A stretch of DNA of 64,000 nt from Colwellia sp. RSH04 (GCF_003545765.1 NZ_QXIO01000015.1:1-64000); one strand, 5' to 3'. Shown: positions 54,759 through 63,195, counted from the first letter of the stretch. Translations and numbers: made by a program. Notes: generated by a model from the sequence alone, not told the origin.

Positions 54759-54886
54759 TCGGTGAGATTCGATATAACAAGTGATTATTGCGTCTTATTG
54801 GAAAGTATCATGGCTGCACAATTTAGCAACACACAGATTAACCATGTAATAATCTAGATTCGATAAAAAAGTCTTATAATTATTAT

Positions 54887-55006
54887 ATGAAAAACCGTTT
54901 TCAGCTGTGGGTTCAATGGGGGAATCAATTTAGAAATAACTTTAGCAAAATAGCTTATAGTCTAATGTCCGAAGATGATCTAAACAGTCTTTATAACGAA
55001 ATTTGA
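54887..55006 (+). CDS. possible 39-residue small protein
   Basis: A 40-codon frame from ATG 54887 encodes MKNRFQLWVQWGNQFRNNF, then SKIAYSLMSEDDLNSLYNEI. It has plausible composition but no good ribosome site or recognised relatives. It lies in a 287-base gap between two convergent genes. It may be chance. Confidence 0.25.
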   Translation: MKNRFQLWVQWGNQFRNNFSKIAYSLMSEDDLNSLYNEI

Positions 55007-55045
55007 ATACTTATAGCCTAGTTTAAATAGGCACTATTTTAAGGT

Positions 55046-55843
55046 TTATACACTTTTTACTAGTTTTATCCATTGACTAGGTGTAATTCCTACAAAACGT
55101 TTAAAGAAACGTGTGAAGTGACTTTGATCCGCGTATTTACATTCAAAAGCTACTTCAGCAATTGGGCATTGATTGCTCAATAATTCTTTCGCTTTAACAA
55201 TACGACAAGCATGGATATAGCTAAATAAGCTCACACCAAAAAGCAGTTTGAAATTACGAGATAACGACCACTTGTCAACTTTACATTTGGCGGATAGATC
55301 TTCTAAATTGAAATTTAAAAACATATTATCAGCAATGCAATTTCGAGCATGAATTAATGACTTAACAAGCTCATAACTGAATTTTTTTCTATTTTTCAAT
55401 GCAGTATTTAATCCATTTAACAAGTTCAGAAGTAATTCCTCGTAATGAACCTTGTTAATTTCAGATTCAATGTTAGAAAATAAAAACTTGCTAATTGCTG
55501 CTGTGAACCTTTTTGTAACAATCAGGTTTTCGATGTCTGGAATTAATTGATCTTTAGAATAGCGATACATCTCTACTGTATCTATATAATGAAAATAAAC
55601 AATTGAATTCAAATCATTCATCGTTTCAAATGAATATATTTCTCCTGCCGGAATAAGTATTGAATCGCCAGAATTGACTATGTGGCTTCTTTCTCGATAT
55701 CTAATATTAAATTGACCTTCAGCAATAAAGGCTAAGGTATGGAACTCTCTTTGATGGGGGGTGAATTTAGCCATCAAAAACTGTGCTTTATATCTTCTTG
55801 TAGTAAAAGGCTTTATCCAGCTTGCCCTATCATTAAATATCAT
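55046..55843 (-). CDS. AraC-family regulator with cupin-type sensor domain
   Basis: This encodes 265 residues. The N-terminal cupin half (about 20-100, FIAEGQFNIRYRERSHIVNSGDSILIPAGEIYSFE) is followed by a linker and the AraC domain at about 165-262 (LEDLSAKCKVDKWSLSRNFKLLFGVSLFSYIHACRIVKAKELL, then ECKYADQSHFTRFFKRFVGITPSQW). This resembles regulators of LysE-type exporter genes and sugar genes; no target lies adjacent on the other side. Confidence 0.9.
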   Translation of the reverse strand: MIFNDRASWIKPFTTRRYKAQFLMAKFTPHQREFHTLAFIAEGQFNIRYRERSHIVNSGDSILIPAGEIYSFETMNDLNSIVYFHYIDTVEMYRYSKDQLIPDIENLIVTKRFTAAISKFLFSNIESEINKVHYEELLLNLLNGLNTALKNRKKFSYELVKSLIHARNCIADNMFLNFNLEDLSAKCKVDKWSLSRNFKLLFGVSLFSYIHACRIVKAKELLSNQCPIAEVAFECKYADQSHFTRFFKRFVGITPSQWIKLVKSV

Positions 55844-56516
55844 AATCTTACAACTTCGCTAATATATTTTGATAGTAACAAAACCTCTTCACCATCAACA
55901 AATGAATCTTAGTTTATAGCAACAGTATCTATATTATTAGTACCAAAAACCAAGTAATTCATTTTCACATCTAGTCCTCATAATCGGGTTTATTAATGTA
56001 AACCTACTTTGGAGTCACATGCGTGATAACCGAATATGAGAGTCTCATGGGGGGGATTTTTATCTATTACCTAAAAAAATCAAATAAAAGTTTAGAAATA
56101 AACAGGCGAGGACAATTTGAGCAGTCCATATTGAGATAATAAGGAACTAAGGTGAGGTGTTTGCAATATCGTTCTATTTATTAAATAAGTAAAAATGGGA
56201 TAATTACCACTTAGACGAAAAACAGGTAATAATCTTTCTATCATTTCATTTTTAGTTTAACAACATGTAGTTAGTAAGAGTGTTCTTAAATATTGTATTT
56301 ACCGTATAGAAATTAACGTGAAAAAATCATTACTTGTTTTATTATGATTAAGTTGACGTTTTTAATGCCTCGTTTGGGTTTGTTAAAAGGAAAGATAGGT
56401 TCAGTACCCATGGATAGTTATAGATAATTAGATTGGCTAAGAGTAGGTTTAATCTTAGCTGTTTTCATGCCATTTTATTTGGCAGGTTACATGTTTAGTC
56501 TAAAACTCGTTTGTTG
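55844..56516. other. non-coding region with the second 53-bp repeat
   Basis: There is no intact gene. The repeat 56161-56213 matches 52738-52790. Between about 56430 and 56520 a frame DWLRVGLILAVFMPFYLAGYMFSL reads as one membrane helix, probably a remnant of a membrane protein cut at the attC that follows. Confidence 0.5.
56161..56213 (+). repeat. 53-bp dispersed repeat, copy 2
   Basis: TTGCAATATCGTTCTATTTA, then TTAAATAAGTAAAAATGGGA and ATTACCACTTA match the copy at 52738-52790. It lies 355 bases upstream of the second cassette array. Confidence 0.75.
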
Positions 56517-56576
56517 GATGTTTGCTGCTTTGTTGTTTATTTTAGCCAACAATTATTGGCCTCTTAGTGGGGCGTT
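56517..56576 (+). repeat. attC right part, first site of the right array
   Basis: GTTGGATGTTTGCTGC, then TTTATTTTAGCCAACAATTATTGGCCTC and TTAGTGGGGCGTT closely parallel the attC at 60047. The left core is lost. GTT (56574-56576) is followed by the MITE and the site resumes with GTTATG at 56723. Confidence 0.75.
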
Positions 56577-56722
56577 GAGGCTGTAGAATTACTCATTTTT
56601 AAGAAAAACAGCCTGTTTTATGGGTTCCAAATGCATTACCTAATGCTTTAAAAACGCTTAGAGTTAATTACAGGAGCTCGTTTTTTAATTGAATTTGGTT
56701 GTTAGAGTTATTCTACAGTCTC
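56577..56722 (+). mobile_element. 146-bp MITE inserted at the attC core, copy 2
   Basis: It is nearly identical over its 146 bases to the copy at 1815-1960, with ends GAGGCTGTAGAATTACTC and GAGTTATTCTACAGTCTC. It is flanked by GTT on both sides and inserted at the same base of a different attC, in the same orientation. Confidence 0.9.
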
Positions 56723-56756
56723 GTTATGTTTTTAATTTAGTCAATCAGAGGTCATA

Positions 56757-57605
56757 TTGAAAAATTCTAAAGACACCATTTTAACGTTATCAACTTTTTT
56801 TATATTAGTTGTAGCTTTTTATCTTTTAGGGTATTGGTTAATTTATCGAATGGGCCAAGCGACACCACTAATGTTGTCAGTTGGCGCTGCTACATTGGTT
56901 ACTTGCCTTTTAAGAAAGCGAAAATTATCGAGCCTAGGTTGGCACTGGGGCGAATGGAAACATCAACGAACAAGCTATCTTTTGCCACTTATTATTGCGC
57001 TTCTCTCTTATCTAATTATATGGGCGTGTGGTTTCGGTGAACTTTATAATGTTGATTTTCTGTCTAAGCAAAAAGAAAGCTATAACTTAGTTCATTGGAA
57101 CGATCTTGCTATATTTCTTTTTCATTTCGGATTGATTGCGACGATTAGTTTTATCGTCTCATTACCGTCTATTTTGGGCGAAGAGATTGGTTGGCGAGGC
57201 TTTCTAGTACCAGAACTTGCTAAAACGATGTCTTTTACTGGTGTTGGATTAGTAAGTGGATTTCTCTGGGCATTATTTCACTGGCCTCTAATTATTTTAG
57301 GGTTATACGGAAATGACGTAACACCATTATATTACCAGCTGTTTGTGTTTTCCGTTTTTATCACTGCTACAGGGGTAATAATGGCTTATTTTCGTATGAA
57401 AACTAATAGCCTTTGGCCTGCAGTTATTTATCATGCTAGTTCGAATATATTTATCCAAAAGTTATTCACACCTATAACAATAACAAACACAAACTCTGCT
57501 TGGTATATAGATGAATTTGGAGCTGTCATAGCAATTGTAGCAACTTGTGTGGCTTTATACTTTTTAATAAAAGGTAATGCTGAATTTAAATTTGTCAGAA
57601 CATAA
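56757..57605 (+). CDS. CPBP-family intramembrane metalloprotease-like protein (cassette)
   Basis: This encodes 282 residues with eight helices. The motifs are SILGEEIGWRGFLVPEL (EExxxR) and WALFHWPLIILG (HxxxN-like), plus YHASSN near the end with the second His. The start is TTG 56757, eight bases after GAGGT. It fills a cassette between the MITE-interrupted attC on the left and the attC at 57599, which begins at its stop codon. Its role is unknown; some members confer bacteriocin self-immunity. Confidence 0.85.
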   Translation: MKNSKDTILTLSTFFILVVAFYLLGYWLIYRMGQATPLMLSVGAATLVTCLLRKRKLSSLGWHWGEWKHQRTSYLLPLIIALLSYLIIWACGFGELYNVDFLSKQKESYNLVHWNDLAIFLFHFGLIATISFIVSLPSILGEEIGWRGFLVPELAKTMSFTGVGLVSGFLWALFHWPLIILGLYGNDVTPLYYQLFVFSVFITATGVIMAYFRMKTNSLWPAVIYHASSNIFIQKLFTPITITNTNSAWYIDEFGAVIAIVATCVALYFLIKGNAEFKFVRT

Positions 57606-57698
57606 CCAGCACATCAAGTACGGGACTGCTAACTGTTTGCTCGGTCCAGCATCTATTCACATTTTAGCAAACAATTATCATCCTCTTATTAGGGCGTT
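57599..57698 (+). repeat. attC site interrupted by the IS1182-family element
   Basis: It starts AACATAACCAGCACATCAAG at the stop codon of the preceding gene and has arms GGGACTGCTAACTGTTTGCT and AGCAAACAATTATCATCC, then CTCTTATTAGGGCGTT. GTT (57696-57698) is followed by the element and recurs as GTTAGAT at 59560. The arms match the attC at 2479. Confidence 0.85.
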
Positions 57699-59559
57699 GA
57701 GGCTGTAGAATTTCTCCAAAAAAGACGTTTTCACGTCTTTTTTATATTTGACGGAATTGTTTGTTTTTTAACCTTGAATTGAGTTTTCGTCTGTGATCTA
57801 ATAGATATTATTCACCGACAGTAAAATGTTATGGCGAACTATAAACCTGATTTATCTTGTCAAAGTAAGTTCATTCCCATTGATTTTTCACAGCAAATAA
57901 TCCCCGGTACTTTTGAATATGCACTTGCGCATGTTGTTGATAATCATCTTGATTTATCAGGCTTTGAACAGTGGTATCAAAGCGATAAAGGCGGCGCAGC
58001 CGCCTATTCTCCGTCAGTGATGTTAAAGATTATTCTCTTTGGTTATTCTCGCGGCTTTATCAGTAGTCGCCGTATTGCCAATGCGTGTGAAACCAACATT
58101 ACCTTCATGAGTTTGTCGGGCGATGCTCAGCCACATTACACGTCTATTGCCGCATTTGTCGCGCGAATGAAAGACCAAATTGAACCGATATTCACTCAAA
58201 TATTACTGATATGTGATAAAGAGGGTCTCATTGGCCGCCATATGTTTGCTATCGATGGTTGCAAGATAAAATCCAATGCGAGTAAGGAATATAGTGGGAC
58301 GTTTGATGAATTAACACGCAAAGAAAAGAAGCTACGCAAGGCTAGCCAGCGTATTTTAGCAAAGCATCAAGCACAAGATAGCTTGAGCGATGATGAAGTC
58401 AGTCATGACTTAAAGCAAAAAGCGAAGCTTGATAACAGCGCCACTAAAATCAGTGAGTTCTTAGCCACTCACCAAGAAAAAACAGGCAGCACTGGAAAGC
58501 CTGTTAAAAGTAACGTTACCGATAACGACAGTGCTAAAATGACCACGAGCAAAGGTACTATTCAAGGCTACAACGGCATTGCGATTAATGATGATAAACA
58601 TCAAATCATTCTTCAAGCGCAAACATGGGGCAGTGTTGGTGAGCAGCAAACGTTAAAACCTGCAATAGAACAACTCAACAATCAATTGAGCAAACTCGGT
58701 ACGCCAAATGCGTTTGAAGCGGCAAAATTTACGGCAGACAGTGGCTTTCACAGTGAAGCTAATCTGAAATACATGGCGACAACAGGGTTAGACAGTTACA
58801 TGGCTGATACGCAATTTAGAAGCCGAAACCCACTCTTTAAAACCAGTGAAACCTATCATACAGCGCAAGAAAAACGGCGATTAAAGCGTAGTAAAGGCAA
58901 GCCGCGACAATTTACACAAGACGACTTTAACTTTGACCCCGTGAGTAATCACTGTATTTGTCCTGCGGGCAAAACGCTTTGGCGACAAAGTACAAGTATC
59001 ATCACCCAAGGTAAAAGCTACGTCCGATTCACGGGTTATTTAAAAGACTGCCGGTTTTGTCCACTGCAAAAGCAATGTATGCGAAAGCTGCCCAAATCAA
59101 CCGGCCGACAAGTCCAGTTCTTAACGAATCGGGTACAAAATGTCAGTCACAGTGACCGAATGAAGGTAAAAATAGACAGCCCCATTGGACGACGGCAGTA
59201 TAGTAAAAGGTTAGGCGCAATCGAACCGGTATTTGGCAATATCACGGTCAATAAAGGCATGAATAAATTCACTTTGCGTGGACAAGATAAAGTGAATACC
59301 CAATGGAAAATGTATTGTCTTGTTCATAATATTGAAAAGTTAAGAAACAATCTGCATTAGGGGCTAAAAGCCCAACATCACACAAAAAACCAGCATCAAA
59401 ACAACATAAACCACTTAATCAACACCCTTAATAAACGTTTAACGATGCAAAAATAAAAATCGTCCAAAAACGTAAACGTTTTTGATTGTTAAAAGAAAAT
59501 AATCCAGTTAGAGTATTTTGATTAAAAAGAATATAAAAAACGAGTAATTCTACAGGCTC
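57699..59559 (+). mobile_element. IS1182-family element inserted at the attC core
   Basis: The left end GAGGCTGTAGAATTTCTC and right end (reverse complement) GAGCCTGTAGAATTACTC form 18-bp terminal repeats with two mismatches. GTT (or CGTT) is present on both sides. It has one intact transposase gene. The ends match those of the two MITEs at 1815 and 56577, and all three elements occupy the same attC position. Confidence 0.9.
57831..59360 (+). CDS. IS1182-family DDE transposase
   Basis: This encodes 509 residues. The N-terminal DUF772-type domain (GAAAYSPSVMLKIILFGYSRGFISSRRIANACETNITFMSLSG) is followed by FAIDGCKIKSNASKEY with the first Asp, TADSGFHSE with the second, and the C-terminal RLGAIEPVFGNITVNKGMNKFTLRG with the Glu. 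A CxxC-type cluster lies near 395-430 (CICPAGK, CRFCPLQKQC). The length is typical and the frame uninterrupted, so it is probably active and could also mobilise the MITEs. Confidence 0.95.
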   Translation: MANYKPDLSCQSKFIPIDFSQQIIPGTFEYALAHVVDNHLDLSGFEQWYQSDKGGAAAYSPSVMLKIILFGYSRGFISSRRIANACETNITFMSLSGDAQPHYTSIAAFVARMKDQIEPIFTQILLICDKEGLIGRHMFAIDGCKIKSNASKEYSGTFDELTRKEKKLRKASQRILAKHQAQDSLSDDEVSHDLKQKAKLDNSATKISEFLATHQEKTGSTGKPVKSNVTDNDSAKMTTSKGTIQGYNGIAINDDKHQIILQAQTWGSVGEQQTLKPAIEQLNNQLSKLGTPNAFEAAKFTADSGFHSEANLKYMATTGLDSYMADTQFRSRNPLFKTSETYHTAQEKRRLKRSKGKPRQFTQDDFNFDPVSNHCICPAGKTLWRQSTSIITQGKSYVRFTGYLKDCRFCPLQKQCMRKLPKSTGRQVQFLTNRVQNVSHSDRMKVKIDSPIGRRQYSKRLGAIEPVFGNITVNKGMNKFTLRGQDKVNTQWKMYCLVHNIEKLRNNLH

Positions 59560-59587
59560 GTTAGATTTTCACACAGGATTGATGTAA

Positions 59588-60052
59588 ATGTTTAATAAAA
59601 TAATAATTCTTATATCTATTGCTTTGCTTCTTTTCGGTTGCAATGCAACAGGGCCAAAGTTTACACAACTTGAAAGCTTGGATACTAACAAAACTAATGT
59701 TTATATTTATCGCCCGTGGGCAATGTTAGACGGTGCTGCCGCTCCAACAATTCAAGTTGATGGGAAAGATCGCTTTGAACTTAGTAATGGAGGCTACGAA
59801 GTTATTACTTTATCTCCTGGTACTCATAAACTTACAGTTAAAAAAGGCGCGTTTATGTCTAACTGGCGTGCTGAGGAAATGAATATTGAATATAAATTTG
59901 AAGCTAATAGAAACTATTTTGTCCGTCTATCAGCTGAGTTACAAGATGCCGGTGTATACGGCAATGTAATATCGGTCTCTGGTAGCTACGGCTTTGGATT
60001 AATCAAAGAGTCGTTTGCAAAGAATGAACTTAAAGAAGTAAATAAAAACTAA
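59588..60052 (+). CDS. DUF2846-like lipoprotein (cassette)
   Basis: This encodes 154 residues with lipobox LLFGC (Cys near 18). The mature part is beta-rich: TNVYIYRPWAMLDGAAAPTIQVDGKDRFELSNGGYEVITLSPGTHKLTVKK, then a membrane-proximal strand region ending in a basic tail. The pattern resembles DUF2846 envelope lipoproteins, whose function is unknown. It starts 26 bases after the attC right core and ends inside the next attC, a complete cassette. Confidence 0.75.
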   Translation: MFNKIIILISIALLLFGCNATGPKFTQLESLDTNKTNVYIYRPWAMLDGAAAPTIQVDGKDRFELSNGGYEVITLSPGTHKLTVKKGAFMSNWRAEEMNIEYKFEANRNYFVRLSAELQDAGVYGNVISVSGSYGFGLIKESFAKNELKEVNKN

Positions 60053-60142
60053 CAAATCACTCAACAAAGGACAATGAAGTTGGCTGTTTGCACCTGCGTC
60101 GTTTATTTTAGCCAACAATTATTGGCCTCATAGTGGGGTGTT
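60047..60142 (+). repeat. attC site interrupted by an IS110/IS1111-type element
   Basis: It starts AACTAACAAATCACTCAAC at the stop codon of the lipoprotein gene, has arms AGTTGGCTGTTTG and TTTTAGCCAACAATTATTGG, and ends CCTCATAGTGGGGTGTT. After the insertion sequence TATGTC resumes at 61708, so the original right end was probably TGTTATGTC. Confidence 0.8.
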
Positions 60143-61707
60143 GGTATGACTCCCACTGTCAAGTTAAACGCACTGATCCTTGCCTAACTTTTTAAGCCAT
60201 AATTATTTTAGCTCGAATTAGAGCGAGTTAATACATAGGATGAAGCAAGTAATGTCGTCGGTTATCTTGCTGATATTCGTTGGTTATTACTATTTCTAGT
60301 AACAGAGCAGACCTTACTTATTTCGTCGTGGCAGCTGTCTTCAGTCTATGTTCGTGGTTCAATGCAGCGTTAGCTGCATTGCCATCCTAACGCCGTCGGT
60401 GGTTGTGCCACACCCGATGCTTGATCCCATGCATTAACTCTAATTCGTTTATCATGCGGTACTCTTGCCAATCTAAGTTTTTTATTCACTGGCGTAAGCA
60501 CCACTTCTCTTGCAATAGCCCATATGTACGCAATCATTTCTCGGGCAATGGCGGTAACAACCAGATTGTAGTGTTTCCCTTTGGCTATCATTTTTTTTAT
60601 AGCGTTTGCAGAGCCTAACCTGTGCTTTCCACGCAATATCAATAATGTCCTTTGGTAAGCCTTCTTGTCGTTTTTGCATATCTGTTGATATATTTTCCGC
60701 ATACCGATAAGTGTGTGCACCTTCCACAAGAAGGCGTCTTGCTCGGCCATTTCCGCATTTTGTGATGGCGCCAATATGGCGTTTGCCACCACTCGAGTGT
60801 TCACTGGGTACAAGACCGAGATAACTCATTAATTTACGGGGATGGTCGAAGCGTGATAAATCACCAAGCTCAGCAACAACACCGGTGGCGACTAATAATC
60901 GAACGCCACGCATAGCTTGTATTGCTTTAATAACGGGATAATAACGCCACTGGTGAACGTGGTGTGTTAGTTCATTATCTAGCCGTTCAAGTCGGCTTAT
61001 TCGTTCGGTAATTGTGTGTAAAAATTCTTGTAAGACGATGTGCTGAGCGGGGTGTGGCAACACAAGCTCAGTGAGCCAACGTAAATGTTTTTGTGACCAA
61101 TTCGCAGTGCCTTTGTAATTAATATTATTGCGAAGCAGCAGCGCCTTTAATTGATATTTGGCATCTTTTAAATCCTTCATGGCTACTTCGCGTGCACGAG
61201 ATAAATCGCGTACAGCTTCATCTTCAGGCTCGGGAACATAGATAGGTGTTAAATCTTCAGACTTAAGTAATTTAGCAAGCTTAAGGGCATCACGTTTATC
61301 GGTTTTAATTTTCTCACCAGGTTTTTTAGGAATAAGAGAGGGCGCCACCACGTAACAGCAATGGCCAAGGCTGGTAATTAATCGGTAAATCCAATAACCA
61401 CAAGGGCCTGCTTCATAAACAAAATGAAGTGTTGCGCCAGGGTATTTCGATTCGAACTGACGAACAAGCTTCTGAACGGCCACTTTGGAAGACGAAACTC
61501 GGCCAAGATGAACAGGTTGCGCACCTCTATGTTCCTCAATATAGGCGACTTCATTGAATTCTTTATGTGTATCAAGACCGATAAAAAGTATGCTATGTTT
61601 ATTCATGTTAGCCTCTGCTGTTTAGTTAATTGACAAACTAATTATGGCTCTGGCTTTGAATTAAGCTAACCCACGAAAAGCGGAGGCTAACACCGTGTGG
61701 GAGTCAT
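60143..61707 (-). mobile_element. IS110-family element inserted at an attC
   Basis: Subterminal inverted repeats ATGACTCCCAC (60146-60156) and GTGGGAGTCAT (61697-61707) bracket one transposase gene on the minus strand. There is no clear target duplication. It has the same insertion logic as the element at 2573 but quite different sequence, so two lineages of this group have entered cassette sites here. Confidence 0.85.
60370..61606 (-). pseudogene. IS110-family transposase with a frameshift in a T run
   Basis: The N-terminal frame starts MNKHSILFIGLDTHKEFNEVAY with the IS110 catalytic segments TDKRDALKLAKLLK and, later, MRGVRLLVATGVVAELGDLSRF and YLGLVPSEHSSGGKRH. Near 60590-60597 a run of eight T (plus strand) marks a frame change: the first frame continues as noise, and the second carries the expected KMIAKGKHYNLVVTAIAREMIAYIWAIAREV and a long basic tail to 60370. 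It is a one-base slip, either a real lesion or a sequencing error. Confidence 0.85.
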
Positions 61708-61922
61708 TATGTCTATGTGCAAAGCGCTCAAGGAACAAGAAGTTTACGGTTATAGCACTCAAGTCTAATCGTGACCTCGCTTTCTTAAATGAACTATTTG
61801 AAAGTGGTGATTTTAAACCTTTACTCGACGTGGCGTACAATTTCACTGAGTACAATGTGCGTCAAGCTTTTCTACGATTAAGCGAGGCTACTAATACTGG
61901 GAAGATCGTCATTTACAAATAA
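61708..61922 (+). pseudogene. C-terminal fragment of an MDR alcohol dehydrogenase (cassette relic)
   Basis: It reads SNRDLAFLNELFESGDFKPLLDVAYNFTEYNVRQAFLRLSEATNTGKIVIYK. This is the C-terminus of NAD(P)-dependent medium-chain dehydrogenases (NDLAFLKELIESG-x-x-x-PVID...EAxRxLxxGxxxGKVVI). About 260 N-terminal residues are missing. The piece sits between the interrupted attC and an attC relic, as if a cassette had captured or kept only the gene end. Confidence 0.75.
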
Positions 61923-61992
61923 CAATTAATTGTATGTTTAGTGGTCAACTAGTTTTAGCCAATCATTATCAACTCCTTAACAGGGCATTAAA
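61923..61992 (+). repeat. degenerate attC, end of the right array
   Basis: GGTCAACTAGTTTTAGCCAATCATTATCAACTCC, then TTAACAGGGCATTA parallels the right half of the attC at 60047. The core GTT has become ATT. It follows the dehydrogenase fragment directly. The next 100 bases hold nothing else. Confidence 0.55.
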
Positions 61993-62091
61993 ACCTTTAA
62001 AGATTTATCTCACTTTGGGGCGATTTCGCCATAGAGTATTTATTCTAAATAAATAATTTTAGTTAAAAACTCAAATGGCGCTTCAAAAACT

Positions 62092-62655
62092 TTATGTTTC
62101 AGTTCCTTCTGAAATTGATAGGGCATCCTCAATTTCAACGCCTAAGTATTCAATCGTACTTTGTAGTTTTGAATGACCAAGAAGTAACTGTATAGCTCTT
62201 AAATTTTTTGTTTTGGCGTAAATTAATGATGCTTTAGTACGCTTGAGTGAGTGTGTTCCATACTGAGTTATATCTAGCCCTAGTTTTAACACCCAATTCT
62301 TTACTAAATTGGCATAGTAGTGATAGCAAATATGGCGTCCTGATTTTCTTGGGCTAGGAAATAGGAAGTCTGGTGAAGATAAATTTTTCAAGTATATCCA
62401 CTGGCTCAAACATTGTTGAGTTTTAGGTGTTATCTCAAATTGAACTTCTTTGTGAGTTTTTTGCTGTTCTATCATCGCTCGAGATTGAACTAATGAAGCA
62501 GATGATATGTCACGAACTTTCAAATTTATCAAGTCACAAGCTCTAAGTTTACTATCGATAGCCAAATTAAATAAAACCAATTGTTCAAGCTTATTTTCAA
62601 TTTCAAGTCGTATTCTAATGCGCCAAATTTCTTCAAGTTTAACTAGCGAAGCGTA
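62092..62655 (-). pseudogene. small tyrosine recombinase, 5' end cut by IS200
   Basis: The frame contains the catalytic Arg region FNLAIDSKLRACDLINLKVRDI, then YGTHSLKRTKASLIYAKTKNLRAIQLLLGHSKLQSTIEYLGVEIEDAL with the second Arg/Lys box, His and the nucleophile Tyr in EYLG. These match a family of about 200-residue stand-alone integrases. The usual HSLRRT is HSLKRT here. The N-terminus runs into the IS200 left end near 62656, so the first about 30 residues and the start are lost. It lacks the length and insertion of integron integrases. Confidence 0.75.
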
Positions 62656-63195
62656 AATCTCGGGGGCTTGCCCCCGTGCTGGATAGTGTATACTGGGGGA
62701 ACCCCAGTAAATGCTATACTGCTCATGGAAACTCAAAGAAATACACATCATGTTTATCGATTAATGTATCACTTTGTTTGGATACCTAAATATCGTCATA
62801 AAGTCTTTCATGAGCCTTATCGTGCAACGATGAAGGCGGTAATTCAAAAAGTTGGATATGATTACGATATTGATATTGTTGAACTGGAAATTCCAGAAGA
62901 TCATATTCATATGGTAATCAGGGGAATACCTAAACAATCACCAAGTGATGTAATGCAGATAATTAAAAGTATTACAGCTCGTGAATTTTTCAGGATTTAT
63001 CCTGAAATTAAAAAGAAATACTTTTGGGGTGGTAAGTTGTGGACTCAAAGTTACTTTGTTGAAACGATTGGAAATGCAACTGAAGAAGTTATTAGAAAAT
63101 ATGTTCAAGATCAGCTGCTCGAATTAGATCGTAAAGAAATTAATTCAGACCAGCTGGACTTGTTTTAAAACTCGGTCGCTTGCGGCCGAGATTTT
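62656..63195 (+). mobile_element. IS200-type element
   Basis: The left-end hairpins CGGGGGC-TT-GCCCCCG (62661-62676) and TACTGGGG-GAA-CCCCAGTA (62691-62709) and the right-end hairpin CTCGGTCGC-TT-GCGGCCGAG (63171-63190) bracket a single Y1 transposase gene. There are no inverted repeats or duplications, as expected for this single-strand transposing family. It interrupts the tyrosine recombinase on its left. Confidence 0.8.
62725..63168 (+). CDS. tnpA: IS200/IS605-family Y1 transposase TnpA
   Basis: The start ATG 62725 gives 147 residues. It opens THHVYRLMYHFVWIPKYRHKVF, has the HUH motif in DHIHMVI (about 64-66) and a C-terminal helix with the candidate nucleophile Tyr in EEVIRKYVQDQ. The length is standard for the single-gene IS200 group. 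No tnpB is present. Confidence 0.95.
   Translation: METQRNTHHVYRLMYHFVWIPKYRHKVFHEPYRATMKAVIQKVGYDYDIDIVELEIPEDHIHMVIRGIPKQSPSDVMQIIKSITAREFFRIYPEIKKKYFWGGKLWTQSYFVETIGNATEEVIRKYVQDQLLELDRKEINSDQLDLF

Noticed and set aside
57709-57745. Terminator AAAAAAGACG-TTTTCA-CGTCTTTTTT as a separate feature
   Set aside because: The hairpin is real but lies inside the left end of the IS1182-family element, where it probably blocks readthrough into the transposase; it is counted as part of the element.
60370-61606. Programmed frameshift in the IS110-type transposase
   Set aside because: IS110-family transposases are normally one frame, and the first frame after the T run is noise; a lesion or sequencing error is simpler.
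62092-62655. Candidate integron integrase IntI for the nearby attC sites
   Set aside because: It matches a shorter stand-alone recombinase family. I see no IntI-specific additional domain, and length and motif spacing differ.
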